A stretch of DNA of 25,417 nt from Pseudomonadota bacterium (lineage in GTDB: Bacteria > Myxococcota_A > Polyangia > Polyangiales > Polyangiaceae): NCBI GenBank assembly GCA_023432025.1, contig JAEYVE010000118.1, positions 1-25,417 of the forward strand. Reading direction: 5' to 3'. A model generated the notes under the pieces. It saw only the letters and a list, made by a program, of their open reading frames with translations, was not told where the DNA came from and did not search any database. Both the position numbers and the translations under genes were made by a program. This document shows, in pieces, positions 1 to 7,400 of this stretch (the first letter of the stretch is position 1; each line of letters starts with the position of its first letter).

Positions 1-823
1 GCGTTTCTTCCGTCTCGTTCAGGTGACGCGCGAAGGCCTCCACGCTGGGCGTGTGCCGCAAATCCAGGCCGTAGACGGACAGGCGATGGCCCCACTCGGC
101 GAAATCTGGCTCGCGCGCGTAGCGCTCCGCTGCGTCACGCGGAAAGCGTGTGCTGACGATGACTTTCGCCCCGGCGCGAAGCAGTAAAATGGCGGCTTGG
201 TACCCAATTTTGACGCGTGCGCCGGAAATGTACGCGACCCTGCCGCGAAGATCGGCGGTTTGGCTGCGCTTTCCGTAGTTCAAGTCGCCGCAGGCGGAGC
301 ACATGCGGTCGTAAAAGAAGTGCACGCTCGTGTACGGCTTTTTGCACTGGTAGCAGGCGCGTGGGTTGTTCAGCTCGCCCACGGTCGTAGCCTCGGAGGT
401 TTCGTTCTCCGACGTCGAGTCGTGGCTTTCCGAGCTGGGGACTTCTGAGCTGGGGCGCGCGGGCACGTTCTCGAGCGTTTCGAGCGAATCCGGGCTCGGC
501 GCTGGCGCGGGGAGCAGCGCGATGGACCCGCCGCCGAGAGCCGGAGCTTTTGGCGTGACGAAGACGGGCTCGAGGCGCTTCTTGCGGATCCCGGCCAGCG
601 CCAACGTGTTTTCGTCCTCGGCGCGCGCACGGCCCCGCGAGTGCTTGCGCCATTCACGGGCGAGCAAACGCTGCTGATCCCGGCTTGGTCGAGAAATCCG
701 TCCCGCCGCTGCGAGCAAACGGTTGCGCGCGTCCAAGTCGATGTGCACCAGGCTGCTCGGGTCGTCGACCAGCTCTTCCAGCACACTCAAGCATTCGAGG
801 AGTTTTTCGGGGTCCAAGGTCAT
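1..823 (-). CDS. SDR family oxidoreductase with N-terminal Cys4 zinc ribbon (partial, 3' end outside window)
   Basis: Reading from the ATG at 823, the frame stays open to the window edge (274 codons seen). Residues 1-150 are a charged, then Pro/Ser/Glu-rich, N-terminal extension. Residues 157-178 hold a CxxC-x14-CxxC zinc ribbon (C157, C160, C175, C178). A Rossmann start follows: VAYISGARVKIG (about 196-207), then a beta-strand (AKVIVSTRFPRDAAERY) where a cofactor-specificity loop is expected. The order matches short-chain dehydrogenase/reductases, but the glycine motif is SGARVKIG rather than the classical TGxxxGIG. The catalytic Ser-Tyr-Lys lies outside the window, so substrate and activity cannot be judged. 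It follows the aminotransferase on the same strand after 214 nt that contain two hairpins, so it may be a separate transcript. No good ribosome-binding site is visible before the ATG. SDR assignment is fairly sure; the exact reaction is unknown. Confidence 0.8.
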   Translation of the reverse strand, partial: MTLDPEKLLECLSVLEELVDDPSSLVHIDLDARNRLLAAAGRISRPSRDQQRLLAREWRKHSRGRARAEDENTLALAGIRKKRLEPVFVTPKAPALGGGSIALLPAPAPSPDSLETLENVPARPSSEVPSSESHDSTSENETSEATTVGELNNPRACYQCKKPYTSVHFFYDRMCSACGDLNYGKRSQTADLRGRVAYISGARVKIGYQAAILLLRAGAKVIVSTRFPRDAAERYAREPDFAEWGHRLSVYGLDLRHTPSVEAFARHLNETEET

Positions 824-870
824 TGGGGGGGTCGACCGATAGCATGCACGGCCGCCGCTTGCCGCTCGGC

Positions 871-904
871 GCCGAACAGCGCGGTTCGGCCGCCTTTGGC
901 GGCC
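871..904. terminator. Two adjacent perfect stem-loops between aminotransferase and SDR genes
   Basis: GCCGAAC-AGCGCG-GTTCGGC (871-890) and GGCCGCC-TTT-GGCGGCC (888-904) are perfect 7-bp-arm hairpins sharing three bases, so they probably exclude each other. They lie in the 214-nt gap 824-1037, which holds nothing else recognisable. In the minus (gene) direction there is no T-run, so termination or attenuation is only inferred. Confidence 0.35.
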
Positions 905-1037
905 TTTCTGGTTCCGGCGGGCGCCTCCGTGCAGCGGGCGTGGGCCGAAACCACGTCGGCGGCGCCCGTTTCCGCGCCTCGAGCTCGGAACTGGCAGCGT
1001 CGTTCGGGGCGCCGCGGAGCGCGGCCCGCGCGCTGTC

Positions 1038-2195
1038 CTAAACGAACAGGCGCCGCGCCTCGGCCAAACGAGCGATGCCGGCGTCCAAGGTGGCGTCCGT
1101 CTTGGCGAAGCAAAGGCGCACCAGGTGTCGCACTGGCGCCTCCGAATAGAAGGCGGACAGCGGAATGGCGGCGACGCCAGCCTCCGCGACGGCGCGACGA
1201 CAAAACACTTCGTCGTCGACGTTCAGACCGGACGCCGCGAGATCCACGTTGAGAAAGTAGGTGGCCTCGCTCGGCAAGGTCGCGTAGCCCGCATCGTGGA
1301 GGCCGCTGCTCAATCGATCGCGGGAGCGGGTGAGCTCGCGACGCATTTCCCGAAGCTCGTCGACCGGCTTTCCGAGGCCGTACGCCACGGCGTGCTGCAG
1401 GTTCGGAGGTGTGGCGAAGGTGAGAAACTGGTGCGCCTTGCCCACCACCTGAGTGAGGCGCGCGTCGGCGCACACGAAGCCGACCTTCCAGCCCGTGAGG
1501 GCGAACATTTTTCCGGCCGAGCCCACCTTCACGGTGCGATCTCGCATGCGCGGCAAAGCCAAGAGACTTTGATGTTGGCGTCCATCGAGCACGACGTGCT
1601 CCCAAACTTCGTCGGAAACTGCGATGACGTCGTAGCGCAAACAGAAGTCCGCCAGGAGCTCGAGCTCTTCCGCGGAGTGGAGGCGCGCGCTGGGATTCGC
1701 TGGCGTGTTGAGGACGACCAGGCGAGTTTTCGGAGAAAACACGCGCGAGAGCTCGCTCTCGGTGATGCGAAAGTCCGGTGCGTTGAGCCGGGCGAAGCGA
1801 GGCACTCCGCCCGCGCGCAACACGAGCGGCAAGTACGCGTCGTAGAGGGGCTCCAAGAGGACGACCTCGTCTCCGGGCGCGATGAGCGACAGAAGCGCCG
1901 CCGCGAGCGCTTCGGTGGCGCCCGAGGTGACGGCGACCTCCGTTCGCCAGTCGAGGGTGACGCCTTGCAAGCGTCCGTAGTGCTCCGCTACGGCTTCTCG
2001 GAGCTCGGGCAGTCCCAGCAGGGGCGCGTACTGATTGGAGCGTTCGACGAGCGCGCGCGCTGCGACTTGTCTCACGTCGAGGGCGCCATCGAGCTCGGGG
2101 AAGCCTTGGCCCAGGTTGATGGCGTCGTGCTCACGAGCGAGCGCGGACATGGTTTCGAAGATGGTGGTGGGCAGCTTCGAAAAGAGAGGATTCAT
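1038..2195 (-). CDS. PLP-dependent class I/II aminotransferase (kynurenine/methionine aminotransferase-like)
   Basis: 385 residues from ATG 2195, a normal length for fold-type I aminotransferases. N-terminal MNPLFSKLPTTIFETMSALA and NLGQGFPEL are typical of the KAT/YbdL-like branch of class I/II enzymes. Visible motifs are the TSGATEAL cofactor-phosphate loop (about 90-97), a variant NTPANPS motif (163-169; usual form NxPxNPTG), SDEVWEH with the PLP-ring Asp (D195), and SAGKMFALTGWKVG with the Schiff-base Lys K229. It probably transfers an amino group from an amino acid to a 2-oxo acid in the cytoplasm; the substrate cannot be read from sequence. A longer reading frame runs upstream, but the chosen ATG matches the family N terminus. 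It also overlaps the stop of the upstream DarP-like gene as ATGA, implying translational coupling. Confidence 0.9.
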   Translation of the reverse strand: MNPLFSKLPTTIFETMSALAREHDAINLGQGFPELDGALDVRQVAARALVERSNQYAPLLGLPELREAVAEHYGRLQGVTLDWRTEVAVTSGATEALAAALLSLIAPGDEVVLLEPLYDAYLPLVLRAGGVPRFARLNAPDFRITESELSRVFSPKTRLVVLNTPANPSARLHSAEELELLADFCLRYDVIAVSDEVWEHVVLDGRQHQSLLALPRMRDRTVKVGSAGKMFALTGWKVGFVCADARLTQVVGKAHQFLTFATPPNLQHAVAYGLGKPVDELREMRRELTRSRDRLSSGLHDAGYATLPSEATYFLNVDLAASGLNVDDEVFCRRAVAEAGVAAIPLSAFYSEAPVRHLVRLCFAKTDATLDAGIARLAEARRLFV

Positions 2196-2560
2196 GACTC
2201 TTCGGGGGCGCGCGGCCGCACGGGGAGCGGAGACGCCTCTGCACGCCCGGCGAGCTGTGAGAGCTCTTCGGGGGGCAGCGCGCGCAGGAGCTTGGCGACG
2301 AGGCGCAGCTGGCGCGCGCGCGCTCCTTTGCTCAACCGGGCGCACAGCTCGACCGCGCTCTCCAAATCCTCGTCGAGCCCGAGCGCGGCAAGACGCGGCT
2401 TCGGCAACTTGACCAGATGAAGCGCGAGGTCCGACACCGCGCTCGCCTCGCGCCGCACCTGACTGCGGCTCGGTCCGGCCCAGATTGGATTGCCCTCGTC
2501 GTCCGTTGGCTCCACGGGTAAGGGGTCGCCCCGTCCCGGACGCTTTTTGCAGCTGCCCAT
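2192..2560 (-). CDS. darP: DarP/YjgA family (DUF615) ribosome-associated protein
   Basis: 122 residues, ATG at 2560. It carries family features: an N-terminal PTDDEGNPIWAGPSRSQ stretch, SRSQVRREA (31-39), then LALHLVKLP, LGLDEDLESAVELCARL, and the late segment KGARARQLRLVAKLLR. DarP (YjgA) of Escherichia coli is a late 50S subunit assembly factor; the role here is inferred from family. It is somewhat shorter than the E. coli protein and ends in a Pro/Arg-rich tail. It is the first gene of a coupled pair, its TGA (2194-2192) overlapping the aminotransferase ATG. A GC-rich hairpin separates it from the CAP lipoprotein gene upstream. Confidence 0.8.
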   Translation of the reverse strand: MGSCKKRPGRGDPLPVEPTDDEGNPIWAGPSRSQVRREASAVSDLALHLVKLPKPRLAALGLDEDLESAVELCARLSKGARARQLRLVAKLLRALPPEELSQLAGRAEASPLPVRPRAPEES

Positions 2561-2586
2561 GGGCGACGCATAGCAAACTTCCTGCC

Positions 2587-2607
2587 GCCCCGCGTCTTCT
2601 GCGGGGC
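2587..2607 (-). terminator. GC-rich hairpin downstream of CAP lipoprotein gene
   Basis: Perfect 7-bp arms GCCCCGC / GCGGGGC with a 7-nt loop, located between the stop of the CAP lipoprotein gene (2640) and the DarP start (2560). There is no clear T-tract in the minus direction, so it is a candidate terminator only. Confidence 0.4.
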
Positions 2608-2639
2608 TCTCGCCCGATGGGGCTTTCGGCCCTCGCGGG

Positions 2640-3605
2640 CTAATTGCCGAACACTTGCACCCAGACGTGGCCGTAGGGACCGCCCGCCGCGTAACCCACG
2701 CCGATTTTCGAGAAGCCGCTCGACATGATGTTGGTGCAGTGGCCGTTGCTGCCGAGCCACTGATTCATGGTGCCGGAGGCGCCCGAGTTGCCGGCGGCGA
2801 TGTTTTCGCCCCAACCCCGCCCCGTGTAACCCACGGCGCTCAGGCGGACGCTCGGACCATCCAAACAGCGCGCCGGTGAGCTGCCGCTGAGGCGAGCGCT
2901 GCAGGTTTGGCCCTGCGAGCACTGATTGGAAGCCGTACACTCGGGGCGGCCGTCGTCCCAGGTGCCGTGGCTGAAGTATCCGCGTTCTGCCATGTCGAGC
3001 GCGTGCAGACGCGCAGCGCAACGCAGCACGGGGTCCATGACGAGCGGCTCGACGGGGTTCTGGGGGTCATTGCAATCGGTGCCGGCGAGGCGCGCTTCGT
3101 TCGTCAGTTGGAGAATGTCCGTTTCACGGGCTCGCCACGTTTCGTCCCAGTCCGAATACTCCGAACAAGCAGACGTGGTGGGGACGTCGTCGCTTGCAGA
3201 GCCGCCGCCGGTGCTGCCGCTGCCCGTGTTGCCGCCACCGCTGCTGCTTGCTCCACCCGCGCCTCCCGTATCGGTGCCGCCGCTGGCAAGGACTCCACCG
3301 GTCGCTCCCGTGGCGTCGTCCCCGCCCGTCCCGGTGAGGCCCCCGCTCGCGACGCCTCCGGAGGCCATTCCACCGCTGGCCGCGCCGCCGGTCGTTGCGC
3401 CTCCGCCTGCAGCGCCACCAGAGGTCGTACCGGTTCCGCCGGTCGTCGTGCCTCCCGCGGCCGAGGTGACGCCGCCGCTCGTCGTGGCGCCGCCACTCGA
3501 GCCGTCACTTCCGTTTGAGTCGTCGTCGCCCGTGCCATTCGCTGCCGAGCACGCCGTGAGCATACCCGCTCCACACAACACCACGACGAGCAGCTCCCTG
3601 TGCAT
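2640..3605 (-). CDS. CAP/SCP-domain lipoprotein with Gly-rich linker
   Basis: 321 residues. A lipoprotein signal ends in LTAC with Cys19 as the lipidation site, so it is expected at the outer membrane or cell surface. Residues about 25-145 are a low-complexity Gly/Ser/Thr/Ala linker. The C-terminal ~170 residues form a CAP (cysteine-rich secretory/PR-1/SCP-like) domain: ILQLTNEAR, CAARLHALDMAERGYFSHG, GYTGRGWGENIAAGNSG, then the WLGSNGHCTNIM and IGVGYAAGGPYGHVWVQVFG signatures. Several extra Cys suggest disulfides. Bacterial CAP proteins are extracellular and of mostly unknown role. The ATG is preceded by a good ribosome-binding site (GAGG). The promoter region carries a 9-bp inverted repeat. 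Confidence 0.88.
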   Translation of the reverse strand: MHRELLVVVLCGAGMLTACSAANGTGDDDSNGSDGSSGGATTSGGVTSAAGGTTTGGTGTTSGGAAGGGATTGGAASGGMASGGVASGGLTGTGGDDATGATGGVLASGGTDTGGAGGASSSGGGNTGSGSTGGGSASDDVPTTSACSEYSDWDETWRARETDILQLTNEARLAGTDCNDPQNPVEPLVMDPVLRCAARLHALDMAERGYFSHGTWDDGRPECTASNQCSQGQTCSARLSGSSPARCLDGPSVRLSAVGYTGRGWGENIAAGNSGASGTMNQWLGSNGHCTNIMSSGFSKIGVGYAAGGPYGHVWVQVFGN

Positions 3606-3642
3606 CGACTACCTCGCGAAGTGAAAGGACCGCGTGAGGGGC

Positions 3643-3670
3643 TCGTCTCGATGTGAGCACCTCGAGACGA
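3643..3670. promoter_or_regulatory. 9-bp perfect inverted repeat upstream of CAP lipoprotein gene
   Basis: TCGTCTCGA, a 10-nt spacer, then TCGAGACGA, 38 nt before the CAP gene ATG. It could be an operator, or a transcript hairpin ending the J-domain gene. No T-run follows in the minus direction, which slightly favours a regulator site. Confidence 0.4.
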
Positions 3671-3747
3671 TTACGGCACGATTTCCGGGTCGCCGTCTTC
3701 AGCGGGAGACCGAGCGGCGCTTTTGGGTGGGATATGTCGCACAAGCA

Positions 3748-3765
3748 GGGACCGCGTGAGGTCCC
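3748..3765 (-). terminator. Small hairpin just downstream of J-domain gene
   Basis: GGGACC-GCGTGA-GGTCCC, perfect 6-bp arms three bases past the J-domain stop. The 13-mer GGACCGCGTGAGG inside it recurs at 3627-3639. There is no strong T-tract, so termination is only possible. Confidence 0.35.
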
Positions 3766-3768
3766 CGA

Positions 3769-4287
3769 TCAGCGCCGCTTGGGGCGTTTCGCTTCTCGAC
3801 TTCGACGCGTGAGGGCGGCCTCGTAGGCGCGATGTAAATCCCGGAAGGCGTCGTCGCTTCCGCCGCGATCGGGATGGACGAGGAGCGCTGCCTTTCGATA
3901 GGCCGCTTTGATTTCGAGGACGGTTGCCTTCGGTGAGACGCCCAGTCGTTGCCAGATGCTTCCGTTCGGAGCGACCTCTTGCTCGATCGCGGTCCGTGGA
4001 AGTCCCGGGTGCGGCTCCTCTGCGCCCGAACGCGACGGCCAGGGTGGCTCGCCGCGTAGTACTCGAGCGTGAGCGAACGCCCACCGCGGGTCGATTTCGA
4101 CGAGGGGGCGTCCGGCGGCCCGCTCCGCCTGGAGAAGCGCCTCCTCGCGCGTGCGGGCGCCCCCTTGGGCCGCGTCTGGCTTTCTGAAGGGGTGCCGCGT
4201 GGGAGCTGCGGTCCACCAAGCCGCCCACATGAACCTGCGGCGCTTGGTGGCGGCAATGGAACACACGGCAGCGAACAGCTCGGACAC
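3769..4287 (-). CDS. J-domain (DnaJ-like) co-chaperone protein
   Basis: 172 residues from a GTG at 4287. Other possible starts are GTG 4266 and ATG 4230; none has a convincing ribosome-binding site, and the motif RRRFMWAAWW just before ATG 4230 looks part of the protein. The C-terminal third is a J domain: IWQRLGVSPKATVLEIKAAYRKAALLVHPDRGGSDDAFRD is its span, with the essential HPD tripeptide followed by RGG. No Gly/Phe region, zinc fingers or substrate-binding domain follow, so this is a class III type J protein. It presumably stimulates an Hsp70 ATPase on a specific client, which is unknown. The N-terminal ~100 residues (PTRHPF, EEALLQAERAAGRPLVEIDPRW is the second region) resemble nothing I can name with certainty. 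Confidence 0.8.
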   Translation of the reverse strand: MSELFAAVCSIAATKRRRFMWAAWWTAAPTRHPFRKPDAAQGGARTREEALLQAERAAGRPLVEIDPRWAFAHARVLRGEPPWPSRSGAEEPHPGLPRTAIEQEVAPNGSIWQRLGVSPKATVLEIKAAYRKAALLVHPDRGGSDDAFRDLHRAYEAALTRRSREAKRPKRR

Positions 4288-4409
4288 GGCCGGACCTATA
4301 GCAAGTTCTGGAGCAAGCTACGGCGTCCCGAAGTCGGCTTGGTTCGTTCTGGTGACCCGATTGAGACGATCCTGCTTCGGCTAGCTCGCGCGCTCCCGTT
4401 CTCGCCCAC

Positions 4410-4425
4410 AGCGGTGATCACCGCT
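4410..4425. promoter_or_regulatory. Perfect 16-bp palindrome before the Cys-rich repeat gene
   Basis: AGCGGTGATCACCGCT is fully self-complementary and ends 16 nt before the ATG at 4442, just upstream of the GGAGACGGAGAG ribosome-binding site. Its position fits a repressor operator or 5'-UTR element. No palindrome-binding regulator is encoded in the window. Confidence 0.4.
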
Positions 4426-4441
4426 CACGGAGACGGAGAGC

Positions 4442-7400
4442 ATGAAGCGATTGGTGATGGCGTTCATCTCGGTAGCGTTCGCTGCCGCGTGCGGAACTCC
4501 TGCGGAAGTAGCCAAAGACCCAGCGGGCCCGGGGACGGGCGGGTCGCCAGTCAAGATCGAGCCGATTCACATTCCGTCAGGGAGTGGTGGGACAGGGGCA
4601 TCGCGAGATTGTCGGGCGACCACGTGCGAAGAGATGGGCAAGGACTGTGGCGTCATTGCGGACGGCTGCGGCGAGCTCCTCGAGTGCGGCCAATGCGGCA
4701 AAGGAGAGCTCTGCGGTATCGTCACTGCGAACGTTTGCACCAATCCGAGTGCCTTGTGTCGACCGCTGACTCGGGCCGAGGCCTGTGCGGGCAAGGGCTG
4801 CGGCGTCGAAGGTGACGGCTGCGGCGGGACGTACGACTGCGGAACGTGCAAGAGCGGCGAAGCGTGTGGTGTCGAGGCTCCCTTCCAATGCTCGCGAGCG
4901 TTGACGGGCGACCCCCAGAGCTGCCCGGGGAAAATCGAGAGCTGCGCCTCCGTGGGCGCGGACTGCGGCATCATCGGCAACGGCTGCGGCGGCACGCTGG
5001 ACTGCACCCAAGAAACCGGCGGGTGCGCCTCCGGAACGTACTGCGGCCTCGGAGGTCCTCAAAAGTGCGGTGCCGATTTGCCGAGCTGCACTCCGGCGAG
5101 CCCCGACGTGGCTTGCGCCGGAAAATGCGGGATCGTTTCGAACGGGTGCGGCGCAGAGGTGGACGGCGGCGTCATCGATTGTTCGCTCGTCTTTCCTTGC
5201 CCCGGGGGGCAAGCCTGCGGTGGGTCGGGCGTGTCGAACCAATGCGGTTCGGCTGCCGCCACGTGCGCCCCCCTCCCGCGTGAGTCGGCGTGCGCGCTGC
5301 GTGAATGTGGAGCGGTCAGCGACGGCTGTGACGGGAGCTTCGTCTGCGGCAGCTGCGCTGAGGACGAAATCTGCAGGTCCGGCGCCTGCGCGCCGATTTG
5401 CGAACCCTCGACCCGAGCCGAGGCGTGCGAAGGCAAGGAGTGCGGCGTGGTCGGCGACGGCTGCGGAGCGACGTACGACTGCGGCGCGTGCGCTTCGGGA
5501 GAGCAGTGCGGGGTGCTCGTGGGCTTCACGTGTGACCCCGTACCGCCCCCCCTGTGCGTGCCAGCGGCGCGGGAGGCGGCGTGCGCGGGCAAGGAGTGCG
5601 GCGTGGTCTACGACGGCTGCGGCACCGCGGCTTCGAACCGCATCGACTGCGGCGTCTGCGCCGACGGCGAGTTCTGCGGCATCGAGCGAGCGTACCAGTG
5701 CGACGCGCCGAACAACTCCGACTGTGTGCCGGCGCTGAGCTGCGAGGCGCTCGGGTGGGAGTGCGGCCAAGCCATCGACGATTGCGGGAACGTCTTCGAC
5801 TGCGCCGACGAAGGGCGCCACTGCAACCCCGTGCAGACGTGCATGGGCGGCATTACGGGACCGACGGAGTGCGTCAGCTTGGACGATCCGAGTCGGTGCC
5901 CCCTGTGCGCGGCGGTGCCACGCTGCGATGGGCAACCGCAGCGGACTCGCCTTCAAGGGAGAGTCATCGCCCCGGGGCGCAGCGACGACGACGTCGGCAA
6001 TCAGGTGGGGGTGCCCAATGCCTTCGTCTACATCTTGCGTCGAAACGAAGTGACCGATCTTCCAGACATCCTCTCGGGTGTCGTGGGCAACGGCGAGAGT
6101 TGCGACCGCTGCAGCGATCTGGACCTCGGCCCCGTCCTCGCCAGCGCCGTGACGGACGCGACCGGTGCCTACCTGCTCGAGGGGAATATCCCGGTGGGCA
6201 GTGAGTTCATCATCGCGGTGAAGGCGGGCAAGTTCCGCCGGGCGGAGCACTACACGCTGCCCGAATCGGCGGCCTGCAGGACGACGACGCTGCCCACCGC
6301 GCTTCCGAGTAACCCCACGCGCCTGCCGCGCAACCGGGACGACGGCTTGGGCGTGAACGTCCCGCGTATCGCGGTCTCCACCGGTGAAGTGGACGCCATG
6401 GAGTGCCTCTTCGAGAAGATGGGCGTCAGCCACAGCGAGTTCTCGCGGCCTCAGCTCGATGGTCGCATTCACCTGTACCGCAGCAACGGCGCGTTCCCCG
6501 ATCGCACCTCGCTCAGCTGCAATGCCTGCACCACGGCCTCGTGTCGCGCCACCTACTGCGGAGGGAGCGCGGAGAGCGACCGCGCCGCCTACATGCAGGC
6601 GATCGACGAAGCTAGCCTCTATCGGAGCCGCATCAACGAGTACGACATGGTCGTCTTCGATTGTGAAGGCTACGACTGGGTGCACCACGACGAAGACGAC
6701 CCGAGCGTGCGGCAGTACGTGAACCGCGGCGGACGCATGTTCGCCAGCCACTACAGCGCCCACTGGATCTGCAACAACGGCGACGCTCCCTACAGCGCGG
6801 CGACCACAGACGACACCGGCCTCGCCTCGTCCGCGAACTTCCAGAACTGCTTCGACGACGGCAGCACCTTCCACACCGGTACGGGCGTCGTTTCCCTCGG
6901 TCGGCCGAACACCATCACGAGCAAGCTGCAGATCTTTGCCGCGTGGCTCGTGAACGAGAGCGCAGCCACGCTCGTCGGAGGACGCTACGAGTTCGAGATC
7001 AATCAGCCACGCGACTCGGTTTCGAGCGTGAACGCCTTCTCGGAGGAGCTCGTGTTTCGGCCCATCGGGTGGACGAGCGCCGTGCAACAGTACTCGTTCA
7101 ACACGCCGTACGGCGCGCCAGACGAGGCTGCGTGCGGGCGCGTCACGTACAGCGGATTCCACGTGGCCGCGGCGGGCACCGCCACGAACGATTTCAGCAG
7201 GACCGCCTTCCCCGAGCACTGCGCTGGAGCCTTTACCGCGCAGGAGAAGGCACTCCTCTACATGTTGTTCGATCTCGGTGCATGCGTGGGCGACGAGCCG
7301 ACGGCCCCGGAGTGCAACGCCGTTGCTTGCGAGCCGGGCAGCTGCGGCCCCCAGCCGAACGGGTGTGGTGGCTTCAACGAATGCTCGTGTGGGGCGGGCC

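Noticed and set aside
1125..2420. Plus-strand frame opposite the aminotransferase and DarP genes
   Set aside because: Composition is Arg/Ala/Gly/Glu-rich without motifs; the minus strand encodes clear protein families.
2196..2576. 127-residue N-terminal extension of the aminotransferase
   Set aside because: It overlaps the DarP gene in another frame and lacks similarity to aminotransferases.
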